Shown: in pieces, positions 25,075 through 34,119 of the stretch
Numbering within the stretch: position 1 is the first letter of the stretch
Layout of the letters: every line of letters begins with the position of its first letter
Source of the DNA: Candidatus Poribacteria bacterium
Lineage (GTDB): Bacteria; Poribacteria; WGA-4E; WGA-3G
Direction: 5' to 3'
Assembly: GCA_022394755.1 (NCBI GenBank)
Contig: JAGFCA010000030.1
Span: 53,206-117,205 of the forward strand
DNA length: 64,000 bases
Notes under the pieces: model-generated
Database searches by the model: none
What the model was told of the DNA's origin: nothing
Seen by the model: the letters and a program-made list of their open reading frames with translations, nothing else
Translations under genes and position numbers: made by a program

Positions 25075-27783
25075 ATGAAAATTTCAAATAAACACAAACG
25101 ACATATTACATTAGTATTACTTACTATCACAACGTTTTGGATAATACCTGGAGATAGCCACTGTTTCTTTAATGAGATAATTGATGCAGTCGAAGATATT
25201 ATTGAGGAAGCTGAGGAGATAGTTGAGGAAGTAGAAGAAACTATAGAGGATGTAGTGGATGATATCGAAGAAGGTGGTGAGAAGATAGTAGAAGAGAGTG
25301 AGGAGATAATAGAAGATATAGAAGACACTGGAGAGGAATTATCTGACCGTACGAATAATATTCTTCAGGAGATAGAAAATACAGGACATAAATTAATTGA
25401 TAGTTCAGAAGATATAATAATGAATTTAAAAGATTCGGTGGATAAGACTATAGAAGGGACCGAAATGATCGTGGATGATATAGATGCTGCTGTAGAAGAA
25501 GTTGTAGAAGGTGCAAATAAAATAATTCAGGATTTAGAAAATACTGTAAATCATACAATAGTCAACAGAGAACAAGTCATAAAGTCTATAGAAGATTCAA
25601 CTCAGGAGATTGTAGGTGGGTCAAATAAAATCATACAAAAATTCGAAATGTCTGTTGAGGAAATTGAAGATGGTACACAGATGGCAGTTGATGAAATGGC
25701 TAAAGCTATGATAGCGGTGCTTACAGATGCTGAAGATGTGATTGATGAGTTAGAAATCACGGCAGATAAAACCACCATGGATACAGTGAGAATCATCCAG
25801 GATTTAGTTGAAACCACTGAGGAGGTTAGAGAACGAAGTTCCGAAATCATCAACAGAATCGAAAATAGAACTGGGGAGACTGTGGATAAGATAGAACAAA
25901 TCATAGAAAAAATTGAAGTTTCTGTTGAAAAAGTAATTGACGGTTCAGAAGAGACTATACAAGCAATTGAAAATATCCCTGATGAAAATGCAGAAGGAGT
26001 TAAGGTGATAGTTGATGAGATTAAAAGTTCTGTAGATATAATGGTAAATGAAACAGAAGGAATCGTTGAGAACACAAAAAAGACGATAGATGTAGTTGAG
26101 GAAGAAATAGTAGATATTACTAAGAAAATACAAAATTTATCTGAAGAAATCGTAGAGGAAACGGAAAGAGTTGTTCAGAACATAAGGAAGATTACGGAAG
26201 ATGGAATAGATAAAATCAGCGATCTTGGTAAGGGAATTGTTCAAATTACCTCTGAAATTATTGATTTTTCAGTGGAACTTGATAATTCCATTAATTTGGA
26301 AACACGACCGCTGAGTAACATAGTGTCAGTTCCATCTGACAAAGACTTATTTGGAATGGTTATCTCGGATGATATACTTCTTTGGAGTACGGAATCAAAG
26401 AATTTTATTGGTAGACTACGTTTTACTGAAGCAATCAACACATTAGTTTACAGTAATGATGGAGTATTCCTTGCAGCTGGTAATATAGAAGGTATGATAG
26501 TATTGCGAAATACGAATACACAAAGACTTGTATCAAGATTCAAAGGACACTCAGATAAAATTCTAAGTATTGCAATTAGTCCTAATGCAAATACATTGGT
26601 TTCATCGGCTGAGGATAATTCAATCGTATTTTGGGATATCGCAAAACTTAAACTTGAGAAAGTCCTGGATGAAAATATGGGATTCATCACAGATATAACG
26701 TTCAATCCTAATGGAAGAACTGTCATGTACGCGGTAAATGATACTATCCGTTTCATTGATACCGAAACATACAAAATAGTAGATTCCATCACCGCCCATA
26801 CAGATCTTGTAACTCAAATTGCATATAGTCCTAATGGTCAAACTTTTGTTACAGCGAGTATAGATGGTACAGTTGGTTTTTGGGATAATTCACCAAAGAG
26901 ACTACTATCCACATTCAATCATTATTCACCGGTAAATACTATTGACATTAGTCCCAACGGATCAATGCTTGCGACTGGAACTGAAGATGGTGTGGCTCGT
27001 TTGTGGAATTTAATCACAGGTCAGGTAATTGCGACCCTTGGCCATCAATCCGCAGTTAATAGTGTTGCTTTTTCAGATGATGGCAAAACACTCATGACTG
27101 GAAGTGAAAATAATACATTATGGCAGTGGAATATTCCAAATGAACGCATTGAACAGGTTTATGTCAAAGAGGATGTAAATCGTGATGGTACAGTAAATAT
27201 ACTTGATTTAGTAGTGGTAGCTTCAAAATTCGGACACTCTGGTAAACATATTGCAGACATAAATGAGGATGGACTTGTCAACATATTAGACCTTGTTTTA
27301 GTATCAGGTGCGATTGGAAATACGCCATCAGCACCGGCAATCAAACAGCAAGCATTAAATATGCTTAACCCTACAGAAGTCAGCAAATGGGTAACCGAAA
27401 CAGCAAAATTAGATCTTAATGATATGAAATTGAATCGAGGTATCCTATTTTTACAAGAACTACTTGCTATTATGCATTCTCCACAAGAAACTGTTCTTCT
27501 ACAAAACTATCCGAATCCTTTTAATCCTGAAACATGGATGCCTTATCAGCTTGGAAATTCCGGATTTGTTCAAATCTTAATTTATGGATCGGATGGAGTT
27601 TTAGTACGAAATCTGGATATAGGTTTTAGACCTGCTGGCACTTATCATCATCGTTCCAGTGCGGCATATTGGGATGGAAAAAACGAATCCGGTGAATCGG
27701 TTTCCAGTGGTGTTTATTTTTATACTCTCTCAACTTCTGGTCTTAAAACCTCTGTCGTTCGGAAGATGTTAATTCTGAAGTGA
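25075..27783 (+). CDS. Secreted rod/WD40/dockerin-like protein with C-terminal sorting domain
   Basis: A 902-residue exported protein. Residues 1-30 are a signal peptide. Residues about 31-406 are an acidic all-helical rod of about 20 exact 18-residue repeats (see the repeat entry). Residues about 425-690 are a seven-bladed WD40 propeller: each blade ends in a (V/I/L)-x-x-W-like strand such as SIVFWD, TVGFWD, VARLWN and TLWQWN. Residues 698-747 hold two dockerin-like EF-hand loops (DVNRDGTVNILDL and DINEDGLVNILDL). Residues 808-902 are a FlgD-Ig/type-IX-like sorting module that begins LLQNYPNPFNPETWMPYQL, a form I associate with Poribacteria. Likely role: a long surface stalk with a binding head, anchored or processed at its C-terminus (inference). 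The start follows AAGGA. It stands alone, flanked on both sides by hairpin repeats. Confidence 0.88.
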   Translation: MKISNKHKRHITLVLLTITTFWIIPGDSHCFFNEIIDAVEDIIEEAEEIVEEVEETIEDVVDDIEEGGEKIVEESEEIIEDIEDTGEELSDRTNNILQEIENTGHKLIDSSEDIIMNLKDSVDKTIEGTEMIVDDIDAAVEEVVEGANKIIQDLENTVNHTIVNREQVIKSIEDSTQEIVGGSNKIIQKFEMSVEEIEDGTQMAVDEMAKAMIAVLTDAEDVIDELEITADKTTMDTVRIIQDLVETTEEVRERSSEIINRIENRTGETVDKIEQIIEKIEVSVEKVIDGSEETIQAIENIPDENAEGVKVIVDEIKSSVDIMVNETEGIVENTKKTIDVVEEEIVDITKKIQNLSEEIVEETERVVQNIRKITEDGIDKISDLGKGIVQITSEIIDFSVELDNSINLETRPLSNIVSVPSDKDLFGMVISDDILLWSTESKNFIGRLRFTEAINTLVYSNDGVFLAAGNIEGMIVLRNTNTQRLVSRFKGHSDKILSIAISPNANTLVSSAEDNSIVFWDIAKLKLEKVLDENMGFITDITFNPNGRTVMYAVNDTIRFIDTETYKIVDSITAHTDLVTQIAYSPNGQTFVTASIDGTVGFWDNSPKRLLSTFNHYSPVNTIDISPNGSMLATGTEDGVARLWNLITGQVIATLGHQSAVNSVAFSDDGKTLMTGSENNTLWQWNIPNERIEQVYVKEDVNRDGTVNILDLVVVASKFGHSGKHIADINEDGLVNILDLVLVSGAIGNTPSAPAIKQQALNMLNPTEVSKWVTETAKLDLNDMKLNRGILFLQELLAIMHSPQETVLLQNYPNPFNPETWMPYQLGNSGFVQILIYGSDGVLVRNLDIGFRPAGTYHHRSSAAYWDGKNESGESVSSGVYFYTLSTSGLKTSVVRKMLILK
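25165..26292 (+). repeat. About 20 tandem 18-residue (54-bp) helical repeats
   Basis: From residue 31 to about 406 the protein can be cut into 18-residue units with no insertion or deletion. Clear examples are EEGGEKIVEESEEIIEDI (65-82), DAAVEEVVEGANKIIQDL (137-154), EVSVEKVIDGSEETIQAI (281-298) and QNLSEEIVEETERVVQNI (353-370). Hydrophobic residues recur at positions 4, 7/8, 11, 14/15 and 18; most others are acidic or polar. Eighteen residues equal exactly five turns of a 3.6-residue alpha helix, so the apolar stripe should run straight along a helix about 56 nm long. DNA identity between units is low, so the repeat is old. Confidence 0.9.
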
Positions 27784-27879
27784 TACATCCTGAGTTTGAT
27801 AAGAAACATTGTAATACCAATTTTACTTAGTTTGCATTAATATGAACCAAGAAAATCCAGTTTGGGTTGTACCTGTATA

Positions 27880-27957
27880 TAAACATTCCGTCCCTATGGG
27901 ACTCAAAAATGGGGATCAGTATGTTTTCTATAAACATTTCGTCCCTACGGGACTCAT
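27880..27957. repeat. Two short hairpin repeats downstream of the rod gene
   Basis: Cores GTCCC-TAT-GGGAC (27890-27902) and GTCCC-TAC-GGGAC (27941-27953), each after a TATAAACATT leader and followed by TCA. They belong to the family at 23535-23745, so the rod/WD40 gene is bracketed by copies on both sides. Confidence 0.85.
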
Positions 27958-28058
27958 AATATAAATGTTATATCATTGTTTAAAGTAAGACATTATCTAT
28001 ATCTATCAATTGAATATGGTATAACCTTAAGTTGACACCAGAGGATTTACACAAATTT

Positions 28059-28080
28059 GGTGCGGTTGGGAAACCGCACC
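28059..28080. repeat. GGTGCGGTT hairpin repeat
   Basis: GGTGCGGTT (28059-28067) and AACCGCACC (28072-28080) form a 9-bp perfect stem with a GGGA loop, followed by TACCA. A second, partly degenerate copy is at 63285-63306, also followed by TACCAA. It may act as a terminator-like or mobile small repeat. Confidence 0.7.
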
Positions 28081-28340
28081 TACCAGTTTGGGATATAACA
28101 ATTTTCTCCTAAACTGATGCTAATTATTCCACAATAAATTGAATATATATCTCTGTCAACTTAGGTAAGAGATCCAATAGGTTATAGTATCCATTTTCAA
28201 CTGACAATAGACAGACCTTTCTGTTATAATAGATGCTGATGTTGTCATATTTTTTGTATAGCATGCACCTGTTATATATCTCATTGGTTGGTATGCTCAT
28301 TAGTCCCGAAAGTTCACAATGTTTATAGTCTTAATGGCTA

Positions 28341-28360
28341 TAGTTGTGAAATCACAACTA
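28341..28360. promoter_or_regulatory. TTGTGA palindrome
   Basis: TAGTTGTGA and TCACAACTA are perfect inverted arms separated by AA, about 85 bases before the small membrane-protein gene at 28445. The core is the same GTTGTGA as at 23998-24028. Confidence 0.35.
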
Positions 28361-28444
28361 CATTTAGTTTTTAACAGAAGTCGTTACTGACCACATAATT
28401 AGTTAGTATAATCTTAGTATCTTCAGAAATTAACAAAAAATTTA

Positions 28445-28801
28445 ATGAGTAAGGCATTTAAAACCACATTAGCCGTTTTCATCATATTCCTTGTATTATT
28501 CTTAGCTATTTTATTGTATGTAATTCAACGATATACACAATACGGTTCAATACCCGATACGATGGAAATGGTAGACTTTCAGGGAATTCTTTTAGCAGTA
28601 TTATCAACAACGCTGTTGAGTCTAATTACGATTGTCTTGTCTTTTCTATTAGCACGGGCATGGATAAGAGAACAACCTGAATATGCTGAAGGTATCTTGA
28701 AGTTCACCCTCATAATCACATTGTGTTTTATAATAGTACTTGGTGGTTTATCTGGTGGGGTAATTATATTACGCACCCTATGGACGATAGGATACTTTTA
28801 G
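28445..28801 (+). CDS. Small membrane protein (118 aa, three helices)
   Basis: Hydrophobic protein with transmembrane helices at about 7-28, 46-70 and 84-110, and short charged turns (RAWIREQPEYAEG between helices 2 and 3). No family is recognised and no catalytic motif is visible. The Shine-Dalgarno is weak, so the start is uncertain. It precedes infC in the same direction but with a 200-base gap, so it is probably a separate transcription unit. Confidence 0.55.
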   Translation: MSKAFKTTLAVFIIFLVLFLAILLYVIQRYTQYGSIPDTMEMVDFQGILLAVLSTTLLSLITIVLSFLLARAWIREQPEYAEGILKFTLIITLCFIIVLGGLSGGVIILRTLWTIGYF

Positions 28802-29008
28802 TTTGCATTAAGTATGTTTTTGTATTATAATAAGTTCATTCATTTTTTGACGTAGCATTATATCTACTGAGATGGCAATCATCTAATGTAAGTATTTTTT
28901 TCAAGTCATACTTTAGATAACGTCTAAATGCGAGATGTAGTCAGTTGTGTAGCTTAAATAGTGATATTTTTTGAATACAACATAACTGAAATTCTAAACC
29001 AACCACTC

Positions 29009-29569
29009 ATGGGGGTGTCGAAAATACATTATAGAGGCAAACGTAATCAGAAAACGCAGGAAAGGCAAACTCGTTCGAATTACCAGATTCGTGCAAAAGA
29101 GATTTTGGTAATTGATCATGAAAACAATCAACTTGGTGTAATGTCGCCAAGTGAAGCGATGGAACGTGCTGAAGAAGTCGGATTAGATTTGGTTGAAGTA
29201 TCACCAAATGCTAAACCTCCCGTTTGTAAGATAATGGATTATGGCAAATATCAGTACGAGAAAAATAAACGAGCAAGGGAAGCCCGTAAGAAACAGACAA
29301 AGATAGTACTCAAAGAGATGCAATTCCGCCCTGATACTGCAGAACACGATTATCAGTTCAAAAAAAGACATGTAGAGGATTTTTTGAAGAATGGGTGGAA
29401 GGTTAGAGCAACTGTCCGTTTTCGAGGCAGGGAAATGTTACATACTGAATTAGGTAGAAACATGCTTGCTCGATTGGAAAAAGATGTATCTGAAATCGCT
29501 GAGGTAGAACAACCTCCTCGTATGGAAACGCGCGTGATGTTCATGTTATTAACTCCTAAATCCTCGTAG
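29009..29569 (+). CDS. infC: Translation initiation factor IF-3
   Basis: Binds the 30S subunit and checks start-codon pairing. The N-domain starts at NYQIRAKEILVIDHENNQLGVMS with the signature ALERAEEVGLDLVEV-like MERAEEVGLDLVEVSP and PPVCKIMDYGKYQYE; the linker is KNKRAREARKKQ; the C-domain has KEMQFRPDTAEHDYQFKKRH, GWKVRATVRFRGREM and ends near VMFMLLTPKSS. The start is uncertain: ATG at 29009 (186 aa) fits the family length best, GTG at 28961 gives 202 aa, and infC genes often use rare start codons; none has a clear Shine-Dalgarno. It is followed by rpmI and rplT, the classic infC-rpmI-rplT order. Confidence 0.95.
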   Translation: MGVSKIHYRGKRNQKTQERQTRSNYQIRAKEILVIDHENNQLGVMSPSEAMERAEEVGLDLVEVSPNAKPPVCKIMDYGKYQYEKNKRAREARKKQTKIVLKEMQFRPDTAEHDYQFKKRHVEDFLKNGWKVRATVRFRGREMLHTELGRNMLARLEKDVSEIAEVEQPPRMETRVMFMLLTPKSS

Positions 29570-29648
29570 TTTTTGTCCATAATGTCAGATGTTAGTCAAA
29601 TAGTGTAAACTTTCTCAACGGCTGTTTATGTAAAGTGAACACTATTGT

Positions 29649-29670
29649 AAGGAGACTTTTTTGTCTTTTT
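29649..29670 (+). terminator. Weak hairpin between infC and rpmI
   Basis: AAGGAGAC and GTCTTTTT pair (8 bp, two G-U) around a loop of six T, then AATTC. It could be an attenuator or partial terminator within the infC-rpmI-rplT cluster. The stem is weak, so confidence is low. Confidence 0.3.
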
Positions 29671-29758
29671 AATTCTTTGTGATTTGCTACATCTCTGATA
29701 CAGAATATTCTATTTATACTTGATTATTTAGATATGCCGTCAACATAAGGAAGTCGTC

Positions 29759-29950
29759 ATGCCAAAAATTAAAACGCATAAAGGCGCAGCCAAACGATTT
29801 AAATTTACAGCAAAAGGTAAAATCAGACGCAATCGCGCTTATGCAGGACATCTATTCATCTCTAAATCCTCAAAACGGAAACGCCGATTAAGACAAGCAA
29901 CGCTTGTTGATCCAAGCAATGAAAAGCGTTTGAAACGGTTAATTCATTAG
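29759..29950 (+). CDS. rpmI: 50S ribosomal protein L35
   Basis: A 63-residue strongly basic protein that begins MPKIKTHKGAAKRFKFTAKGKIRR, the hallmark of L35, and has the normal length. The start follows AAGGAAG. rplT begins 10 bases after the stop codon. It is part of the large ribosomal subunit. Confidence 0.98.
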   Translation: MPKIKTHKGAAKRFKFTAKGKIRRNRAYAGHLFISKSSKRKRRLRQATLVDPSNEKRLKRLIH

Positions 29951-29959
29951 GAGTTCAGA

Positions 29960-30307
29960 ATGCCAAGAGTAAAAACTGGGAGTGTCCGTCGTAAGAGGCG
30001 GAAACGTATACTTAAGCATTCCAAAGGGTATCGCGGAGGTCGTAATAACCTACGTCGTACTGCTAAGGAAGCAGTAGAAAAAGGATGGAATCACGCATAC
30101 GCGCATAGACGTGCTCGTAAACGAGATTTCAGACGTCTTTGGATAATGCGTATTAATGCTGCTGCCAGGTTACATGGACTTACGTATAGTCGGTTCATGT
30201 ACGGAATAAAGACAGCAGGAATTGACCTTGATAGGAAAGTTCTCGCCGATATTGCTGTACATGATGCAGCAGGTTTTGAACAACTTGCCACCTTAGCAAA
30301 AGGTTAA
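29960..30307 (+). CDS. rplT: 50S ribosomal protein L20
   Basis: A 115-residue basic protein with the typical [19 protein letters not shown] start, [18 protein letters not shown], the conserved [16 protein letters not shown] block and [10 protein letters not shown]20 is needed early in 50S assembly and, in several bacteria, represses its own operon. It sits 10 bases after rpmI, with GGAGTTC just before its ATG. The phenylalanyl-tRNA synthetase leader begins about 40 bases downstream. Confidence 0.98.
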   Translation: MPRVKTGSVRRKRRKRILKHSKGYRGGRNNLRRTAKEAVEKGWNHAYAHRRARKRDFRRLWIMRINAAARLHGLTYSRFMYGIKTAGIDLDRKVLADIAVHDAAGFEQLATLAKG

Positions 30308-30312
30308 AGTTT

Positions 30313-30341
30313 TTTAAAATTATAAAAGGAAAAAGTATACT
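30313..30341 (+). promoter_or_regulatory. Putative promoter of the T-box-pheST transcript
   Basis: TTTAAA (30313-30318), 17 bases, TATACT (30336-30341). Transcription would begin close to 30349, right at the first strand of T-box stem I, which supports this placement. Confidence 0.45.
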
Positions 30342-30348
30342 ATTGACA

Positions 30349-30580
30349 ATGATGGGTTATAGTAAGTAGTTGAGTCCTCTCAAACAGAGAATTCGTGCCA
30401 TCGGCTGGAAGCACGTTTATGGGAGCAACTAATGAATTTCATCCTGGAGTCGAAACATCAATAAAGTGGGCAATTTGTAAAAGTTGCTAAGCGGGGTGGT
30501 ACCGCGGAAGTAGATGCCTATCGCTTTCGTCCCCATAAAGAATTATCCTTTATGGAGCGAAGTGATGGGTATTTTTATTT
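30349..30580 (+). promoter_or_regulatory. T-box leader specific for phenylalanine tRNA
   Basis: Riboswitch-like leader that reads uncharged tRNA. Stem I closes with GATG/CATC and TAGTTG (30367-30372) pairs with CAACTA (30426-30431). In the specifier loop GAATTTCATCC the codon UUC (30438-30440) matches tRNA-Phe. The T-box bulge sequence GGGGTGGTACCGCGG is at 30493-30507; its UGGU (30497-30500) can pair with ACCA, as expected for tRNA-Phe with discriminator A. The antiterminator pairs GGGG (30493-30496) with CCCC (30531-30534). The competing terminator pairs CCATAAAG (30533-30540) with CTTTATGG (30548-30555), extends outward and ends in a T-rich tract at 30572-30580. It controls pheS-pheT, which starts 44 bases downstream. 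Confidence 0.93.
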
Positions 30581-30623
30581 TAAGCAATAAGATATGGAAC
30601 ATTAATAGACCTTAGAGGAAATT

Positions 30624-31640
30624 ATGAAAGAAGAACTACAGAAGATACAGCAGGAGGGACTTGAAGCACTACAACAGGTTTCTACATTAAAAGATCTTGA
30701 GTCGCTTAGGATTGATTTCTTTGGACGTAAAGGTAAGTTGACTGATGTAATGAAAGGGATGGGAAATTTATCGCAGGATGAACGTCCAATTATTGGAAAG
30801 CTTGCAAATGATGTGCGAACTGTATTAACAGATGCATTCGATACCACAAAGCATACCCTGGAGCAGAAACAGCAGGAACAACAACTCATGGCAGAAGCAA
30901 TTGATGTTACACTTCCTGGAAGAAAACCTGCTTATGGGAAGGCGCATCCGGTAATGCAAACTTTAGACCGTATAGAATCCATTTTTAATCAAATGGGGTT
31001 CCAAGCAGTTACTGGTCCAGAAATTGAAACGGACCATTACAATTTCGATGCCTTGAATACACCTTCAGATCACCCAGCGAGGGATTTACACGATACTTTT
31101 TACCTTACAGATGGAAATCTACTCCGTACCCACACATCCCCCGTTCAAATTCGTGTGATGGAAAAACAAACACCTCCTATACGAATTATCGTACCCGGCA
31201 AAGCATATCGTGTGGATTATGACGTGTCCCATACTCCAATGTTTCATCAGGTGGAAGGATTACTTGTGGACAAACATGTCACCTTTAGTGAATTAAAAGG
31301 GGTTTTAGTCTCTTTTGCTAAGCAGATGTTTGGAGATCAAACACAAATGAGATTCCGTCCACATTTCTTTCCATTTACTGAACCGAGTGCTGAAGCTGAT
31401 ATATCGTGTACAGTCTGTCAAGGTAAAGGATGTCGAAGTTGTGGTCATACTGGTTGGATAGAGATATTGGGTGCTGGTGCTGTTGATCCAGAAGTGTTTC
31501 GAGCAGTAAACTATGATCCAGAGGAAGTTACAGGTTTTGCATTCGGGATGGGTGTTGAGAGAATAGCCAATCTACAGTTTCGAATACCAGATATACGCAC
31601 ATTCTATGAAAATGACCTTAGATTTTTACGACAGTTTTAA
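30624..31640 (+). CDS. pheS: Phenylalanyl-tRNA synthetase alpha subunit
   Basis: Class II synthetase catalytic subunit that charges tRNA-Phe as an alpha2-beta2 enzyme. The N-terminal coiled coil binds tRNA (about 1-85, with LRIDFFGRKGKLTDVM). The core has HPVMQTLDRIESIF, GFQAVTGPEIETDHYNFDAL, HPARDLHDTFYL, LLRTHTSPVQIRVM (motif 2), PGKAYRVDYDVSHTPMFHQVEG, FRPHFFPFTEPSAE, and the terminal motif 3 FAFGMGVERIANLQF. Length (338) is normal. A CxxC-x-GC-x-SCGH cluster (about 260-273) is common in pheS. The start follows AGAGGAAA. pheT begins 63 bases later; both are governed by the T-box leader. Confidence 0.98.
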   Translation: MKEELQKIQQEGLEALQQVSTLKDLESLRIDFFGRKGKLTDVMKGMGNLSQDERPIIGKLANDVRTVLTDAFDTTKHTLEQKQQEQQLMAEAIDVTLPGRKPAYGKAHPVMQTLDRIESIFNQMGFQAVTGPEIETDHYNFDALNTPSDHPARDLHDTFYLTDGNLLRTHTSPVQIRVMEKQTPPIRIIVPGKAYRVDYDVSHTPMFHQVEGLLVDKHVTFSELKGVLVSFAKQMFGDQTQMRFRPHFFPFTEPSAEADISCTVCQGKGCRSCGHTGWIEILGAGAVDPEVFRAVNYDPEEVTGFAFGMGVERIANLQFRIPDIRTFYENDLRFLRQF

Positions 31641-31703
31641 CTGTTCTATAGAGATTTATGCCAAATAGTCAACACTACCGAGTGATGGAATAAGGATTTA
31701 TAT

Positions 31704-34091
31704 ATGAATGTTAGTTTAAATTGGTTGAAGAGCTATATTGATTTTGATTTATCATCAACAGAGCTTGCTGATAAATTAACGATGTTAGGAATTGAAGTTG
31801 AATCCATTAAAGAATTAGGTGCAGGTTTGAACGGTGTAGTGGTAGGAAGAGTGAATTCAATTCGCCCCCATCCTAATGCAGATAAACTTGTTCTCTGTAA
31901 GGTTGATATTGGTAATTCGGATGAGTTACAGATTGTATGTGGAGCGCCGAATGTCTCTGAAGGGATGTGTGCTCCGGTAGCTACAATCAACACTGAATTA
32001 CCGACAGGAATCACCATTAAACGTGCGAAATTACGGGGTGAAGAATCACATGGCATGTTATGTTCAGAAAAGGAATTGGGGATTTCTGATGAAGCATCAG
32101 GCTTAATGGAGTTATCAAACGATCTTCCGCTTGGTAAACCTATCACTGAGGTATTGAGTTTAAATGATGTAATCTTTGAATTGGAAATAACACCGAACCG
32201 TTCAGATTGTTTAAGTATGATTGGTGTTGCGCGCGAAATTCGAGCTGAAACAGGGAATAAATTAACATTACCAGAGAATCTCATTGAAGAAAATGACATA
32301 GATGTTAATAGTAAAACATCTGTAAGGATTGATGCTCCTGACTTATGCCCTCGGTATGCCGCTCGTATAATTCAAGGTGTAAAAATTGGGGAATCCCCTG
32401 ATTGGTTGAAAAATAGACTTGAATCAATTGGGATTGGCGTAATAAACAATATCGTAGATGCAACAAATTTTGTTATGATGGAATATGGACAGCCTCTTCA
32501 TGCCTTTGATTACAACAAACTTGATGAAAACAGGATTGTCGTACGACGTGCGTCTGAAGGAGAGAAATTAACTACACTTGATGAGGAAGAGCGTGAACTC
32601 ACCTCGGATATGTTGGTTATCGCCGATGCTAATAAACCAGTAGCACTTGCAGGTGTAATGGGTGGATATGACTCAGAAATAACTGAATCAACATGTGACG
32701 TACTATTGGAGAGTGCGAATTTCTCAGCATCAAGTATCCGCTTAACATCAAAGAAACTGGGGATGAATACAGAAGCATCTTATAGATTTGAAAGGGAAGC
32801 AGATCCTGAAGGAGTAATCCCAGCACTTGATCGTGCAACACAACTGATCGTTGAAATAGCAGGTGGGTCAACTTGTAAAGGTGTTGTGGATGTATATCCT
32901 GGAAAACGAAGTCTCTTAGAGTTACAACTCCGTAAGGATCGAGTGAACTTCGTTCTCGGAACTCAGCTTGATATACATGAAATCGAAAAAATATTAAAGA
33001 ATTTAGGATTCGAAGTAAACCTACAAGATAATATCTTTCAGGTAACAGTACCTTCATTTCGGCCAGATATTAGCCGTGAAATAGACCTTATTGAAGAGAT
33101 TGCGCGTGTCTATGGATATGATAATATTCCAACATCATTACCTAAGGGAGATATTCCTGTACCTGTTCCAGACAATGCAACAGTGATGTGTAAACGTATA
33201 AAACACTTTTTACTTGGTGCGGGTATGATGGAATCCGTGAACTATAGTTTTTCTCATCCAAACTGTTTTGATAAGATACGAGTTTCAGAAGACAATCCTC
33301 TACGAAAAGCTTTTGAACTCCAAAATCCGTTGAGTCCAGAAATGTCTATACTTCGTACAACATTAATACCAAGTTTACTTGAAAATGCACAGCATAACCG
33401 TAACCATCAAATAGACAGTATTGCACTTTTTGAGATTTCAACAGTTTTTTCTCAAGATTCCGAACCCTTACGGGCAGCGGGAATCATAACTGGTGAGATT
33501 GGCGGTGGTGTATATGGGAATCCTTACAAGTCTCCTGATTTTTATGATGTAAAAGGTATTGTAGAGGGTATTTTGGAAATGTGTAATATTCCAGATTACA
33601 CATTATTAAAAACTAATGATCCGACATTTCATCCGGGACGTAACGTGGCAGTAATTTTAGATGAAAAGCAAATTGGAATATTTGGAGAGGCACATCCAAC
33701 TGTTCAAGAGAATTATGAACTTCCCTATAAAGCATACCTATTTAAATTGGATTTAGATTCGTTAGCAAATGCTGTTGATTTCAAAATACGTTTTGAACCG
33801 ATTCCAATCTATCCGAGTGTCCAGCGTGATCTTGCAATAGTGGTTGATCAACAATTACCTTCCGATACACCGATAGATCTAATCTATTCAACTGGAGGAG
33901 AATTGGTAGAGTCAGTTCGATTGTTTGATGTGTATGAAGGTGATCAGGTACCAGAAGACAAGAAAAGTTTGGCATACACAATCACATACAATTCTGATAC
34001 AGAGACCCTAACCGATATTGCAGTTAACAACTTACACGATAAGATTGTAAAGCGGTTAAATCAAGAAATCGGTGCAGAATTGCGTATGTAA
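31704..34091 (+). CDS. pheT: Phenylalanyl-tRNA synthetase beta subunit
   Basis: A 795-residue beta subunit, typical length. Domains in order: N-terminal MNVSLNWLKSYIDFDLS; EMAP/tRNA-binding fold at about 40-150 (RPHPNADKLVLCKVDIG; CGAPNVSEGM); B3/B4 editing domain at about 210-385 (IVDATNFVMMEYGQPLHAFD; VMGGYDSEITESTCDVLLESANF); B5 domain at about 400-475 (FRPDISREIDLIEEIARVYGYDNIP); catalytic-like core with NPLSPEMSILRTTLIPSLL; C-terminal FDX-ACB domain (YPSVQRDLAIVVD). The editing domain removes Tyr wrongly attached to tRNA-Phe. Its stop precedes the ubiE/menG start by 28 bases. Confidence 0.98.
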   Translation: MNVSLNWLKSYIDFDLSSTELADKLTMLGIEVESIKELGAGLNGVVVGRVNSIRPHPNADKLVLCKVDIGNSDELQIVCGAPNVSEGMCAPVATINTELPTGITIKRAKLRGEESHGMLCSEKELGISDEASGLMELSNDLPLGKPITEVLSLNDVIFELEITPNRSDCLSMIGVAREIRAETGNKLTLPENLIEENDIDVNSKTSVRIDAPDLCPRYAARIIQGVKIGESPDWLKNRLESIGIGVINNIVDATNFVMMEYGQPLHAFDYNKLDENRIVVRRASEGEKLTTLDEEERELTSDMLVIADANKPVALAGVMGGYDSEITESTCDVLLESANFSASSIRLTSKKLGMNTEASYRFEREADPEGVIPALDRATQLIVEIAGGSTCKGVVDVYPGKRSLLELQLRKDRVNFVLGTQLDIHEIEKILKNLGFEVNLQDNIFQVTVPSFRPDISREIDLIEEIARVYGYDNIPTSLPKGDIPVPVPDNATVMCKRIKHFLLGAGMMESVNYSFSHPNCFDKIRVSEDNPLRKAFELQNPLSPEMSILRTTLIPSLLENAQHNRNHQIDSIALFEISTVFSQDSEPLRAAGIITGEIGGGVYGNPYKSPDFYDVKGIVEGILEMCNIPDYTLLKTNDPTFHPGRNVAVILDEKQIGIFGEAHPTVQENYELPYKAYLFKLDLDSLANAVDFKIRFEPIPIYPSVQRDLAIVVDQQLPSDTPIDLIYSTGGELVESVRLFDVYEGDQVPEDKKSLAYTITYNSDTETLTDIAVNNLHDKIVKRLNQEIGAELRM

Positions 34092-34119
34092 GGGGATAAA
34101 TTATAGGGTATATTTAAAT

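Larger units (their letters stand above)
27784..28444. other. Intergenic region with repeats
   Basis: No gene is supported. It contains two dispersed hairpin copies (27880-27957), a GGTGCGGTT/AACCGCACC hairpin (28059-28080) that recurs near 63285, and a TAGTTGTGA/TCACAACTA palindrome (28341-28360). Confidence 0.65.

Noticed and set aside
25071..25328. Antisense frame of 85 codons rich in Ser/Ile
   Set aside because: Mirror image of the acidic helical repeat (GAA/GAT codons read as TTC/ATC); the sense gene is strongly supported.
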